Positions 7,162 through 15,591 of a stretch of 17,708 bases of DNA are shown here, one piece after another (position 1 is the first letter of the stretch; each line of letters starts with the position of its first letter). Below the pieces are notes generated by a model. It made no database searches and had not been told where the DNA came from. It saw only the letters and a program-made list of their open reading frames with translations. The DNA comes from a bacterium (GTDB taxonomy: Bacteria > Chloroflexota > Limnocylindria > Limnocylindrales > Limnocylindraceae), in contig RGBZ01000007.1 of assembly GCA_009919365.1 (NCBI GenBank), forward strand, positions 1-17,708, written 5' to 3'. The position numbers and the translations under genes are program-made.

Positions 7162-8670
7162 ATGAGGCTTGAACTGCAAAAGATCACCAAGCAGTTCCCT
7201 GGCGTTCTCGCTAACGACCGTATCTCTATCTCCGTTGACAAGGGTGAGGTCCTCGGCCTTCTCGGTGAGAACGGTGCAGGAAAGACCACCCTCATGAACA
7301 TCCTGTCGGGTCTCTATCGACCTGACTCTGGCAAAATTCTTATCGACGGCAAGGAGCGCATCTTCCGCGATCCTGCCCAGGCCATTGATGCCGGCATCGG
7401 CATGGTGCACCAGCACTTCATGCTCGTTCCGGTGTTCGACGTCACTGAATCCGTCGTGCTGGGAAACGAGCCAACCAAGGGGCCACTCGGCACCTTTGAT
7501 CGAGCCACTGCACGCGCGCAGGTTGTGGAGCTCTCAAAGAAGCACGGCCTTCATGTTGACCCCGATGCCAAGATTGAATCACTCCCCGTCGGCGTTCGCC
7601 AGCGCGTGGAGATCCTGAAGGCGCTCTATCGCAAGAGTGACATTCTCGTGCTCGACGAGCCATCTGCAGTTCTCACCCCCCAGGAGACAGAGGAGCTCTT
7701 CGAAATCATCCGCGGTCTCGCCAAGGGCGGCACATCCGTGATCTTCATTACGCACAAGTTGAACGAGGTCATCGCCGTTGCCGACAAGATCACCGTGCTG
7801 CGCCGCGGCGCGGTCGCAGGGGAGACCACGCCGAAGAAGGCAACCGCAGCCAAGCTCGCTGAGATGATGGTAGGGCGCGAGGTGCAGCTGACCGTCAGTC
7901 GCTCCAAGTCCAAGGTTGCCGAGCCAATCCTGCAGGTGAAGGGTCTGAACGTTCTCAACGATGCGGGCGGGCTCGCCGTGAACAACGCCACCTTCGAAGT
8001 CCGAAGCGGCGAAATCCTTGCCGTTGCCGGAGTGCAGGGGAACGGCCAAACAGAACTTGTAGAGGCCCTGACTGGCCTGCGACTCGTTGACTCAGGCACC
8101 GTGATCCTTGAGAAGAAGCCGCTGCACGCAGGCTCACCACGCGAGATCGCGATGGCAGGGGTTGCGCATATCCCAGAGGATCGAAATCGTGACGGCATGG
8201 TCAAGGGGATGACGATCGCGGAGAACTACATCTTGAACACGTACCACCTTCCGCAGTACAGCAAGAACGGCCTGCTGAACCGCAAGGCAATCGCGGCGGC
8301 AACGGAGCAGGCGGTGAAGGACTTTGACGTTCGCACCCCATCGATCAACACCGATATCGGCTCACTTTCCGGTGGCAACCAGCAGAAGGTGATCGTGGCG
8401 CGTGAGTTCAGCCGCAATGTTCGGCTGGTGATCGCCGCACAGCCAACCCGCGGCCTAGATGTCGGTTCGATCGAATACATTCACCGCCGCATTGTTGAGC
8501 AGCGCGATGCCGGTGCTGCAGTACTCATTGTGAGTACAGAGCTAGACGAAGTCTTGGCACTCGGCGATCGTGTCGCCGTCATGTACGAGGGTCGGATCGT
8601 GGGCATTCTGGATGCCAAGGAGGCGACGCGTGAGCGGGTCGGCCTTCTCATGGGAGGTATTACCAAGTGA
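7162..8670 (+). CDS. Nucleoside ABC transporter, double ATPase subunit
   Basis: This 502-residue protein has two ABC ATPase domains fused, as in the YufO-type subunits of BMP-family nucleoside transporters; it would drive import at the inner face of the membrane. The first domain has Walker A GENGAGKT (35-42), a Q-loop region MVHQHF, a signature replaced by LPVGVRQR and Walker B ILVLDEPSAVL. The second has a Walker A-like GVQGNGQTE with no lysine, LSGGNQQK (402-409) and AAQPTRGLD in place of a normal Walker B acid pair. These departures are normal for the family and imply one main hydrolysis site. GGGAGG lies 11 bases before the ATG at 7162. The stop overlaps the first permease start as GTGA. 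The gene appears complete. Confidence 0.94.
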   Translation: MRLELQKITKQFPGVLANDRISISVDKGEVLGLLGENGAGKTTLMNILSGLYRPDSGKILIDGKERIFRDPAQAIDAGIGMVHQHFMLVPVFDVTESVVLGNEPTKGPLGTFDRATARAQVVELSKKHGLHVDPDAKIESLPVGVRQRVEILKALYRKSDILVLDEPSAVLTPQETEELFEIIRGLAKGGTSVIFITHKLNEVIAVADKITVLRRGAVAGETTPKKATAAKLAEMMVGREVQLTVSRSKSKVAEPILQVKGLNVLNDAGGLAVNNATFEVRSGEILAVAGVQGNGQTELVEALTGLRLVDSGTVILEKKPLHAGSPREIAMAGVAHIPEDRNRDGMVKGMTIAENYILNTYHLPQYSKNGLLNRKAIAAATEQAVKDFDVRTPSINTDIGSLSGGNQQKVIVAREFSRNVRLVIAAQPTRGLDVGSIEYIHRRIVEQRDAGAAVLIVSTELDEVLALGDRVAVMYEGRIVGILDAKEATRERVGLLMGGITK

Positions 8671-9863
8671 ACGGTTTGAAGAAGTTCGGATCAAAGATCC
8701 GCGTACCAGCGCTGTCGATCTCCGTAGCACTACTCGTCGGTGCGCTCTTCATCATCTTCACCGACATTGAAGTACTCGGCGGCCTACTCAAAGATCCTAT
8801 TGGAGCGCTGAGCCTCGGCATTGGCCGAGCGGCGACCGCCTACAGCGCGCTCTTCCGTGGAGCGTTCGGTGACCCAGAGAACATCGGCAAGGCACTCGCC
8901 TCGAACGGCGACATTAAGCTTTGGGCGCGAGCTCTTCGACCGCTAGTTGAAAGTGTTGTCGCCTCAGTGCCGCTGATCTTCGTGGGGCTTGGCGTTTCAG
9001 TGGCGTTCCGCACTGGCATCTTCAACATTGGTGGCGCTGGGCAGTACACCATGGGTGCCGTTGGCGGCACCATCGCCGCCCTCGTGTTTGGCGCGGGCGT
9101 TACACCAGCGCCGATTGCCATCCTCCTCGTGATGATCTTCGGAGTTATTGGCGGAGCAGCCTGGGCATTTCTACCTGGCTATCTGAAGGCTCGCGTCGGC
9201 GCGAGCGAGGTGATCACGACGATCATGCTCAACTTTATTGCCGGACAGTTCGTCTTCTTCCTCGTCTCAAACTTTGAGTTCATCCAGAAGCCACCTCGCA
9301 TTCAGCCAGTGTCGAAGGAACTCAGCCAATTTGTCGACCTACCAGGTATCTTGCCGATCGCGGCTCTGCGGATGGACATCAGCATCATCATCGCGTTGCT
9401 AACCGCCGTAGCGGTTAGCTGGTTCTTGTTCAGGTCCACTCGTGGATTTGAGCTCCGTGCAGCCGGCCTAAACCTTGCTGCGGCGAAATATGCTGGCATT
9501 GGCGCGGGCACCTCAATCATCACCGCCATGCTGATCTCTGGGGCAATCTCCGGCCTTGGTGGTGCGCTGGTGGCCGTCGGCACGATCAAGCAGCTCTCGC
9601 CTGGCATCGCTGGGAGCGTTGGCTTTACTGCGATCGCTATCGCCCTGGTAGGCGGAACGCGCCCGAGCGGCGTTGTTGCGACCGCGCTCGTGTTTGGACT
9701 CCTGCAGCACGGCGGTAGCCTGATGCAGGTACAAACAGGGATTCCGATCGAGATGCTTCTCTTCATTCAGGCGCTCGTCATCGCCTTCATCGCAGCCCCT
9801 GAGCTGACGCTCGGCATCTTGAAGAACCCGTTCCGTCGACGCACACGTTCGGTGGCCAAATGA
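8667..9863 (+). CDS. Nucleoside ABC transporter permease 1
   Basis: This 398-residue integral membrane permease is of the YufP/branched-chain-like family and would form half of the nucleoside channel with the next gene. Hydrophobic segments cover most of the length, including an N-terminal helix at about 13-32. Family blocks visible are PLIFVGLGVSVAFRTGIFNIG, GASEVITTIMLNFIAGQ, FELRAAGLNLAAAKYAGI and IAIALVGGTRPSG. The GTG at 8667 overlaps the ATPase stop by four bases and has GGAGGT at 8653-8658. Its own stop overlaps the next ATG. No gap or frame break is apparent. Confidence 0.92.
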   Translation: MNGLKKFGSKIRVPALSISVALLVGALFIIFTDIEVLGGLLKDPIGALSLGIGRAATAYSALFRGAFGDPENIGKALASNGDIKLWARALRPLVESVVASVPLIFVGLGVSVAFRTGIFNIGGAGQYTMGAVGGTIAALVFGAGVTPAPIAILLVMIFGVIGGAAWAFLPGYLKARVGASEVITTIMLNFIAGQFVFFLVSNFEFIQKPPRIQPVSKELSQFVDLPGILPIAALRMDISIIIALLTAVAVSWFLFRSTRGFELRAAGLNLAAAKYAGIGAGTSIITAMLISGAISGLGGALVAVGTIKQLSPGIAGSVGFTAIAIALVGGTRPSGVVATALVFGLLQHGGSLMQVQTGIPIEMLLFIQALVIAFIAAPELTLGILKNPFRRRTRSVAK

Positions 9864-11206
9864 GTACGCAGGGAGGCAGCGTGAACAAGAAGAAGAAGCC
9901 GGTTGCAGCGGCGCCCGCAAAGACCATCACGTCTGCCCCAGTAACGCGTGCAGGCTCTGTCGGCGAGGGTGCGGATGCGCAGCAGCAGCTCATCGCCTCA
10001 CGGGTTCGGGCGGGGCTCTTTGCGCTCTTCACACTGCTCTCCCTTGCCATTACATCTGGCTCGGCGGGAGTTGAGGGGAAGTTCGCATTCTGGGTAGACA
10101 AGGTCGGCGGCACAGACATCTCGTTCTCAGTGCCAGTAGTTCTCCTCTGGGCCGCTGTCACGGCTGGTTTTGGCGCGATGGCTGCGTTGCAGCTTGTGCG
10201 CGGCGCCGCATTCAGGTGGCGCCTTGCGATCGGCCTCGTATCGCCCGTCTTGGTCTTTGCCCTTCTGGCGCGCCTCCTTGATGGCACGACCGCGAATCTG
10301 ACCGTCTTCTTCACCAGCACGCTGCTGTACACCGTCCCCGTCGGAATCGGCGCACTTGCCGGAATCATTGCGGAGCGCAGCGGGTTCCTCAACATTGCCG
10401 TTGAGGGGAAACTCCTCTTCGGCGCCATGATCGGCTCGGTCGCCTCGAGCATCACTGGTATCGCCATCGCAGGGCCCGTGGCGGGCGCGATCTTTGGTGC
10501 GCTGGTCAGCCTCTTCCTCGCCTGGCTCGGCATCCGCTACAAGGTTGACCAGATCATCGCTGGCACAGTCATCAACATCGGCGCGCTTGGCGTGACCACG
10601 TTTGCGTACCTGCGTATTCTTCAGCCGTACAGCGAGTTCAACCGGCCGATCGGCATCACGCCGATTCAGATCCCGTTCCTCTCAGACATTCCGGTTCTCG
10701 GGCCGATCCTCTTCTCGCTGAGCCCCTACTTTTACTTAGCGGTGGGACTCGTGCTCTTCTTCACCTACATGATCTACCGCACTCGTTGGGGGCTGCGCCT
10801 TCGGGCGGCAGGTGAGCAGCCGAGTGCAGCCGGGACGGTAGGGATCGACGTGGTTAAACTGCGCTACCGCGCAATGATCATCGCTGGTCTGTTGGCCGGA
10901 TTCGCTGGTAGCTACATCGCACTGAGCGGAACAGGTGGCTTCGGCGTCAATACGAGCGCCGGCAAGGGCTTCATTGCGCTTGCCGCCGTCATCTTCGGTG
11001 CGTGGAATCCCGTCTATGCATTCGGTGCGGCTCTGATTTTCGGTATGACAAGTGCAGCAACGACGCTCCTCTCCGGGCTTGGCGTGTCGCTTCCACCGCA
11101 GATCCTGCTCTCGATGCCGTACATCGTCACGATCATCGTGGTGGCCGGCCTCATCGGTCGAGTGCGCGCACCAGCATCGGCTGGCCGTCCATACGATCAG
11201 GGTTAG
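9860..11206 (+). CDS. Nucleoside ABC transporter permease 2, with N-terminal extension
   Basis: This 448-residue membrane permease, the YufQ-type partner, is longer than the roughly 320 residues of the Bacillus protein. The extra N-terminus has a Lys- and Ala-rich cytoplasmic stretch (1-45) and about three extra hydrophobic segments (about 50-66, 93-115 and 120-135) before the core. The core begins near LYTVPVGIGALAGIIAERSG and continues through YKVDQIIAGTVINIGALG, TRWGLRLRAAGEQPSAAGTVG and GFIALAAVIFGAW. The ATG at 9860 overlaps the previous stop as ATGA. A GTG at 9881 with GGGAGG four bases ahead is an alternative that would shorten the protein by seven residues. The first nucleoside hydrolase begins 12 bases after its stop. 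Confidence 0.92.
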   Translation: MSTQGGSVNKKKKPVAAAPAKTITSAPVTRAGSVGEGADAQQQLIASRVRAGLFALFTLLSLAITSGSAGVEGKFAFWVDKVGGTDISFSVPVVLLWAAVTAGFGAMAALQLVRGAAFRWRLAIGLVSPVLVFALLARLLDGTTANLTVFFTSTLLYTVPVGIGALAGIIAERSGFLNIAVEGKLLFGAMIGSVASSITGIAIAGPVAGAIFGALVSLFLAWLGIRYKVDQIIAGTVINIGALGVTTFAYLRILQPYSEFNRPIGITPIQIPFLSDIPVLGPILFSLSPYFYLAVGLVLFFTYMIYRTRWGLRLRAAGEQPSAAGTVGIDVVKLRYRAMIIAGLLAGFAGSYIALSGTGGFGVNTSAGKGFIALAAVIFGAWNPVYAFGAALIFGMTSAATTLLSGLGVSLPPQILLSMPYIVTIIVVAGLIGRVRAPASAGRPYDQG

Positions 11207-11218
11207 GACGCTGTCCCT

Positions 11219-12247
11219 GTGAGTAACCCGTCGGTGCTTGGCTGGCCGACCTTCCATCACGCCGCACTTACGCCACGCACGGCACCCTTTGGCACCGTCG
11301 CCAAGCCGTTGCCGCTGATCATCGATAGTGATCCAGGGCTTGATGACGCGTTAGCAATTGCGTGCGCGGTTGTGCGACCCGAGATCAACCTTCTCGCGGT
11401 GACAAGCGTGGGCGGCAATGCCGATGTGCACCACTGCACCGAGAATGCCCTGCGACTGCTGCACCTGTACGGCGCAGATGGCGTGCCGGTTGCCGAGGGT
11501 GCGGTCGGACCGCTTGCTGGTCCACTCGAGCGCGCCACTGAGGTGCACGGCGAAGGTGGCCTTGGCAACACCAAGCTGCCGAAGGCGCCGCGCACCGCTG
11601 AATCAGAGGGTGCCGTTGCCCTGATGGCGCGCATCTTGGCCGCTTCACCAGAGCCGGTTGCGATTGCCCCAGTGGGCCCACTCACCAACATTGCCCTGCT
11701 CATTCGTTCATACCCGCACTTGGCGCCAAAGATCTCGCACATCTGCCTGATGGGTGGTTCGGTAGGCGAGGGGAACTCCTCTGCGTCGGCGGAGTTCAAC
11801 ATCTATGCTGATCCAACCGCGGCCGAGATCGTCTTCAACAGCGGCCTGCCGATCACGATGATTGGCCTCGATGTAACGCATCATGCAACCCTCGACCGAA
11901 CCATCCTTGATCGTTTGACGGCGCTCCCTGGCGCCTCGGCCAAGGTTGCAGCGGAGCTGCTGAAGTTCTCGTTTGATCGCTCCGCCGCTTGGGGTCAGGG
12001 CGAGAAGATGGCGATCCATGACGCCGTCGCCGTCTTGCACTTCGCCATTCCCGATCTCATTGGCGTAGCGCGCTATCACGTGGCTGTGGACGCAACCCAG
12101 GGGCCAGCGCGCGGTCGCACGATTGGCGATGCGAATCCGTACCGCCTCAAGCGCGACAAGCTGGAGCCAAACTGCGACGTGGGGCTCACCATTGATAGCC
12201 AGCGTTTCGCTGACATCATGGTTGACATCTACGCGAAGCTTCCATGA
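11219..12247 (+). CDS. Nucleoside hydrolase, first of a tandem pair
   Basis: This calcium-dependent N-ribohydrolase of the IunH/RihA superfamily cleaves a nucleoside to a free base and ribose in the cytoplasm. It has 342 residues. The calcium-binding motif is IIDSDPGLDDA (from about residue 34). Further family blocks are VTSVGGNA, VGPLTNIALL, MGGSVGEGN, ASAEFNIYADPTAA and a C-terminal IHDAVAV with the conserved His-Asp. It starts with GTG, preceded by a weak AGGA-like site in the tail of the permease gene. The ATGA overlap with the next gene indicates translational coupling. Base preference cannot be read from these motifs. The operon position shows it acts on imported nucleosides. Confidence 0.93.
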   Translation: MSNPSVLGWPTFHHAALTPRTAPFGTVAKPLPLIIDSDPGLDDALAIACAVVRPEINLLAVTSVGGNADVHHCTENALRLLHLYGADGVPVAEGAVGPLAGPLERATEVHGEGGLGNTKLPKAPRTAESEGAVALMARILAASPEPVAIAPVGPLTNIALLIRSYPHLAPKISHICLMGGSVGEGNSSASAEFNIYADPTAAEIVFNSGLPITMIGLDVTHHATLDRTILDRLTALPGASAKVAAELLKFSFDRSAAWGQGEKMAIHDAVAVLHFAIPDLIGVARYHVAVDATQGPARGRTIGDANPYRLKRDKLEPNCDVGLTIDSQRFADIMVDIYAKLP

Positions 12248-13269
12248 GCGACCTGAAGCCGAATCCGCTCCCGCTCTCGACGCCCTTCCCGCCGTCTCCG
12301 CGCCGTGCACCGCTCGGCACCGTTGCCAAGCCCCTGCCAATCATCATTGACTGCGACCCAGGTCACGACGATGCGATGGCGCTCGCCGTTGCGTTCGCTC
12401 GCCCAGAGCTGAAGGTGCTTGGCGTCACCGCCGTTGCGGGTAACGCCTCACTGCCAAAGACCTACGAGAACCTTCGCCGCACGTTGGCGCTGCTTGGCGC
12501 CAACGAGGTTCGGGTTGCCGCCGGCGCTGATGTGCCGCTGGTCCGACCACTTTGGGTAGCGCCATACGTGCACGGCGACTCGGGGCTCGATGGGGCAGAG
12601 CTGCCGGAGCCAACCGGGCTTGAACACGCCGCAGGCGCCGTCGACCTGATTGCGACACTCCTTCGCGAGTCAACTGAGCCAGTGACCCTCGTGCCTCTTG
12701 GCCCACTGACGAACATTGCGATTCTGCTGCGAGACCACCCGGAACTGAAATCAAAGATCGCCCACATCTGCTGGATGGGTGGCGCGATCGCCGAGGGGAA
12801 TGTGACGGCATCGGCGGAGTTCAATTCGTACGTTGATCCAGATGCTGCGGCGATTGTGTTCGCTGCAGGGATCCCGATCACCATGGTCTGCCTCGACGCA
12901 ACGCACCGGGCTCTCACGGGAGAAGCGGCGATGAAGCGACTGGATGCTGCGGGAACGCTGCCAGCAAAGATCTTCGCTGACCTGTTGCGCTTCTACGCGA
13001 TCTTCCACAAGGATCGGTACGACTGGCCTGCATCCGCAGTTCATGATGCCGTTGCTGTGGCGCACCTCGCGGTGCCAAACCTGCTGGCGCTCGTACATGC
13101 CGCCGTTGACGTTGAACTCGGTGACCTTGCACGTGGCCGAACGATCACCGACTGGTATGGTGATCGCTTGAAGCAGCGCGGACGCACCCCTGACGTTGAT
13201 GTGGCCGTTGGCGTTGACGCTGATGCGTTCGATCGCGTGCTTGTGGACGCGATCCTCTCGTTCAAGTAG
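12244..13269 (+). CDS. Nucleoside hydrolase, second of a tandem pair
   Basis: This 341-residue paralogue of the preceding hydrolase shares a distinctive lead-in before the active site: APLGTVAKPLP here and APFGTVAKPLP there. The calcium motif is the more usual IIDCDPGHDDA. VAGNASLPKTYENLRR, PLGPLTNIAILL, ICWMGGAIAEGN, ASAEFNSYVDPDAA and VHDAVAV follow. Differences around the active site between the copies (for example DSDPGL against DCDPGH, and HHATL against HRALT) suggest a division between purine and pyrimidine nucleosides, which is inferred. The ATG overlaps the upstream stop by four bases. It is the last gene of the operon and converges on the phosphatase gene with two bases between the stop codons. 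Confidence 0.93.
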   Translation: MSDLKPNPLPLSTPFPPSPRRAPLGTVAKPLPIIIDCDPGHDDAMALAVAFARPELKVLGVTAVAGNASLPKTYENLRRTLALLGANEVRVAAGADVPLVRPLWVAPYVHGDSGLDGAELPEPTGLEHAAGAVDLIATLLRESTEPVTLVPLGPLTNIAILLRDHPELKSKIAHICWMGGAIAEGNVTASAEFNSYVDPDAAAIVFAAGIPITMVCLDATHRALTGEAAMKRLDAAGTLPAKIFADLLRFYAIFHKDRYDWPASAVHDAVAVAHLAVPNLLALVHAAVDVELGDLARGRTITDWYGDRLKQRGRTPDVDVAVGVDADAFDRVLVDAILSFK

Positions 13270-13271
13270 CG

Positions 13272-13745
13272 CTAGAGCCGCTCGCGGAGCTCCGCGAGTA
13301 GGTCAGGGATCGCAGCCGTAATCTCGGCGGCGACACGTTCGTATGCTCCCAGTGGATACCCCCACGGGTCGTCGAGATCGCGCCCAACGGCGGCTGGATC
13401 AAAGTCGCGAAGGAGGCAAATCTTTGGCTGCCTCTCTGCCATGCGGATGATCGCGCGCCCGTTTCGCAGGTTTGCCTGATCTGCAGCGAGCACCAGATCG
13501 AGGGTCGTAGCGAGGGCTGGCGTGAAGTGGCGTGCTTGGTGAGCGCTTCGCAGACCTCGCGCGTTCAAGATGGCGGCGCTGTTCTCATGCATCCCTTCGC
13601 CGGCGTGCTCGTCGGAGGTGCCAGCGCTTGAGACCACCACGCGCCCAGCGAGGAGCGGGTCGGCGCCGATCGCTGCATCGATCAGGACCTCAGCGAGTGG
13701 GGATCGGCAGATGTTGCCGTGGCAGAGGATAAGGATTCTCAACAC
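13272..13745 (-). CDS. Low-molecular-weight protein tyrosine phosphatase family protein
   Basis: This small cytoplasmic phosphatase has the P-loop CHGNICRS at its N-terminus (nucleophile Cys8, Arg14) and the DDPWGYP loop carrying the general acid near the C-terminus. Its 157 residues match the family. Members remove phosphate from protein tyrosine, or in some cases from arginine or small molecules; the target is unknown here. The GTG at 13745 is taken as the start because it places the P-loop at residue 8; a TTG one codon upstream is also possible. No strong ribosome binding site precedes either. It is oriented against its neighbours and unrelated in function to the nucleoside operon. An 18-base palindrome lies inside its 3' end. 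Confidence 0.9.
   Translation of the reverse strand: MLRILILCHGNICRSPLAEVLIDAAIGADPLLAGRVVVSSAGTSDEHAGEGMHENSAAILNARGLRSAHQARHFTPALATTLDLVLAADQANLRNGRAIIRMAERQPKICLLRDFDPAAVGRDLDDPWGYPLGAYERVAAEITAAIPDLLAELRERL
13281..13298. terminator. 18-base perfect palindrome at the convergent gene ends
   Basis: CTCGCGGAGCTCCGCGAG reads the same on both strands and lies 12 bases past the hydrolase stop, inside the last codons of the phosphatase gene. It may end or stabilise the long salvage transcript. No T-run follows, so it is not a textbook terminator, and it could be partly a coding coincidence. Confidence 0.4.
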
Positions 13746-13748
13746 CAA

Positions 13749-13832
13749 CGGAGCCTAGCGGATCGCCACTTGGGTGGGCTCCAGCCTCGTGGTGCGTGGG
13801 GGAGCGCCGTTCGGTATCCTATACAGAGGCAC
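13749..13832 (+). promoter_or_regulatory. Upstream region of the tRNA gene
   Basis: This short gap would hold the promoters of both the phosphatase (minus) and the tRNA (plus). TATCCT at 13815-13820, 12 bases before the tRNA, is a plausible -10 element. No matching -35 box is seen at the usual spacing, so the call is weak. Confidence 0.3.
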
Positions 13833-13907
13833 GGCGGGGTAGCTCACCGGTAGAGCAGGGGATTCATAAGCCCTTGGTAGCAGGTTCGATTCCTGCCCTC
13901 GCTACCA
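13833..13907 (+). tRNA. tRNA with anticodon CAT, probably elongator tRNA-Met
   Basis: A full cloverleaf can be folded. The acceptor is 13833-13839 with 13897-13903, the D arm is GCTC/GAGC, the anticodon CAT is at 13865-13867 in loop TTCATAA, the T arm is GCAGG-TTCGATT-CCTGC, and an encoded CCA ends the gene. The acceptor has G-T pairs at 1-72 and 5-68. The anticodon stem has a G-T pair at 27-43 and an A-G mismatch at 31-39. The initiator hallmarks (unpaired 1-72, three GC pairs next to the anticodon loop) are absent, so elongator Met is favoured; an Ile tRNA with modified CAT cannot be excluded. ftsH starts 37 bases downstream and may share the transcript. Confidence 0.9.
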
Positions 13908-13932
13908 TGCACCTTTGGGGAAGACGGAGAAC

Positions 13933-13938
13933 GGAGGG
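13933..13938 (+). promoter_or_regulatory. Ribosome binding site of ftsH
   Basis: GGAGGG with six-base spacing to the ATG at 13945 fixes that start. An in-frame TTG at 13915 would add ten residues with no membrane or family character. Confidence 0.8.
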
Positions 13939-13944
13939 AACCTA

Positions 13945-15591
13945 ATGATTCCGAAGGCTCTGCGAAATGGTGCAGTCATGCTGATCCTTCTATTGGGCAC
14001 CGTCGTGCTCCTTGGCAGCGTGCTCCTTACCCCTGTCTCAGCGCCAACAAAGGACTATTCGGCATTCCTGGCCGAAGTTCGAGGCGGGAGCGTCGCCTCG
14101 GTTGTGCAGCAAGAGCAGATCCTGACCGTCACCAAGACCGGCACCCCACCTGATACGTACGAGGTGCAGGTCCCCACACAGCTCACCGACGTCTATAACG
14201 ATGTGCGTGCCGCCGCTACTGCTGGTGGTCGCAACCCTGACAGCGTGACCTTCGGCGCGAAGAAGCCCGACGATTCCGGCCAGCTCCTCAGCCTGCTCAT
14301 CAGCGCCCTTCTGCCGGTCCTCCTCATTGGCGGCCTCTTCGTCTTCATGATGCGCGGCGCACAGGGTCAGAACAACCAGGCGATGAGCTTTGGCAAGAGC
14401 AAGGCGAAGATGTTCATTGCAAACAAGACCCCCGTCACCTTTGCCGACGTTGCAGGCGTGGAAGAGGCGAAGGTCGAGCTAGAAGAGGTTGTGGAGTTTC
14501 TGAAATTCCCAGAGCGCTTTGAGGCGCTCGGCGCAAAGATCCCGAAGGGTGTCCTTCTGATTGGTTCGCCGGGCACAGGGAAGACGCTCCTCGCACGCGC
14601 CGTTGCTGGCGAAGCAGGTGTGCCGTTCTTCAGCATCTCTGGCTCCGAATTTGTCGAGATGTTCGTTGGGGTCGGCGCTTCACGCGTGCGTGATCTCTTT
14701 GATCAGGCGAAGCGCAACTCGCCCTGCATCGTGTTCATTGACGAGATTGATGCGGTTGGCCGCCAGCGTGGCGCTGGGCTTGGGGGTTCGCACGACGAGC
14801 GCGAACAGACACTCAACCAGATCCTCGTTGAGATGGACGGCTTCGAGACGGGAACCAACGTGATCATCATTGCCGCAACGAACCGCCCAGATGTGCTGGA
14901 TCCTGCACTACTACGCCCAGGACGCTTTGACCGGCAGGTGATTCTTGATCGCCCAGACCTAAAGGGTCGCATTGCGATCCTGAAGGTGCATGTGAAGGGG
15001 AAGCCGCTCGACAAGACGGTCAACCTTGAAGAGATCGGGCGCCGCTCACCGGGATTCTCGGGAGCTGACTTGGCGAACCTCATGAACGAGGCCGCGATCC
15101 TCGCCGCACGCCGCAGCAAGCGCACGATTGGCATGGACGAGTTTGCCGAAGCGCTTGATCGCGTGATGGCTGGCCCTCAGCGAAAGAGTCGCCTGATTAC
15201 CGATGCGGAGAAGCAGATCATTGCCTACCACGAAGGTGGTCACGCGGTGGTCGGTCGCATCCTCGAGAAGTGTGATCCGGTGAGCAAGGTGACGGTGATC
15301 AGCCGAGGTATGGCACTCGGCTACACGATGAATCTGCCGACCGAAGACCGCTACCTGCAGAGCAAGAGTGAATTTGAGGACAAGATCGCTGCGATGCTTG
15401 GTGGCAACGTTGCCGAGCAGATGGTCTTTGGGGACACAACAACGGGCGCTTCGAACGACATTGAGAAGGCGACGGACTGGGCCGCGAGATGTCGGAGCAG
15501 AAGAACTACTCCGAGGCCGTTGCCAAGCAGATTGACGAAGAGGTTCGGGCAATCATCGACCGCGGTGCCGAGCGTGCGCGCGAAGTGCTGA
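13945..15591 (+). CDS. ftsH: FtsH AAA+ membrane zinc protease, N-terminal and catalytic part, frame broken near its 3' end
   Basis: FtsH is a membrane-anchored ATP-dependent protease that removes misfolded and regulatory proteins. The ATG at 13945 begins a first membrane helix (about 11-31), an external domain, a second helix (about 112-132), the AAA domain with Walker A GSPGTGKT (207-214), Walker B IVFIDEID (262-269) and the arginine-finger region [19 protein letters not shown], then the protease domain. Zinc ligands are in HEGGH (His429, His433) and NDIEK (Asp505). HEGGH replaces the usual HEAGH but keeps HExxH. After KATD (to about 15476) the frame gives unrelated Arg-rich sequence to 15591. 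The normal C-terminus lies in another frame from 15477, and about 28-30 conserved residues (the usual IARRMVTEYGMS... block) are absent from both frames. Confidence 0.92.
   Translation: MIPKALRNGAVMLILLLGTVVLLGSVLLTPVSAPTKDYSAFLAEVRGGSVASVVQQEQILTVTKTGTPPDTYEVQVPTQLTDVYNDVRAAATAGGRNPDSVTFGAKKPDDSGQLLSLLISALLPVLLIGGLFVFMMRGAQGQNNQAMSFGKSKAKMFIANKTPVTFADVAGVEEAKVELEEVVEFLKFPERFEALGAKIPKGVLLIGSPGTGKTLLARAVAGEAGVPFFSISGSEFVEMFVGVGASRVRDLFDQAKRNSPCIVFIDEIDAVGRQRGAGLGGSHDEREQTLNQILVEMDGFETGTNVIIIAATNRPDVLDPALLRPGRFDRQVILDRPDLKGRIAILKVHVKGKPLDKTVNLEEIGRRSPGFSGADLANLMNEAAILAARRSKRTIGMDEFAEALDRVMAGPQRKSRLITDAEKQIIAYHEGGHAVVGRILEKCDPVSKVTVISRGMALGYTMNLPTEDRYLQSKSEFEDKIAAMLGGNVAEQMVFGDTTTGASNDIEKATDWAARCRSRRTTPRPLPSRLTKRFGQSSTAVPSVRAKC

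Noticed and set aside
9787..10533. Minus-strand open frame (248 codons) opposite the permease genes
   Set aside because: It is the complement of conserved membrane helices, has Ala/Thr/Pro-rich low-complexity sequence and no ribosome binding site or family motif.
13915..13944. TTG start for FtsH ten codons upstream
   Set aside because: The ATG at 13945 has an ideal ribosome binding site and leads directly into the membrane anchor.
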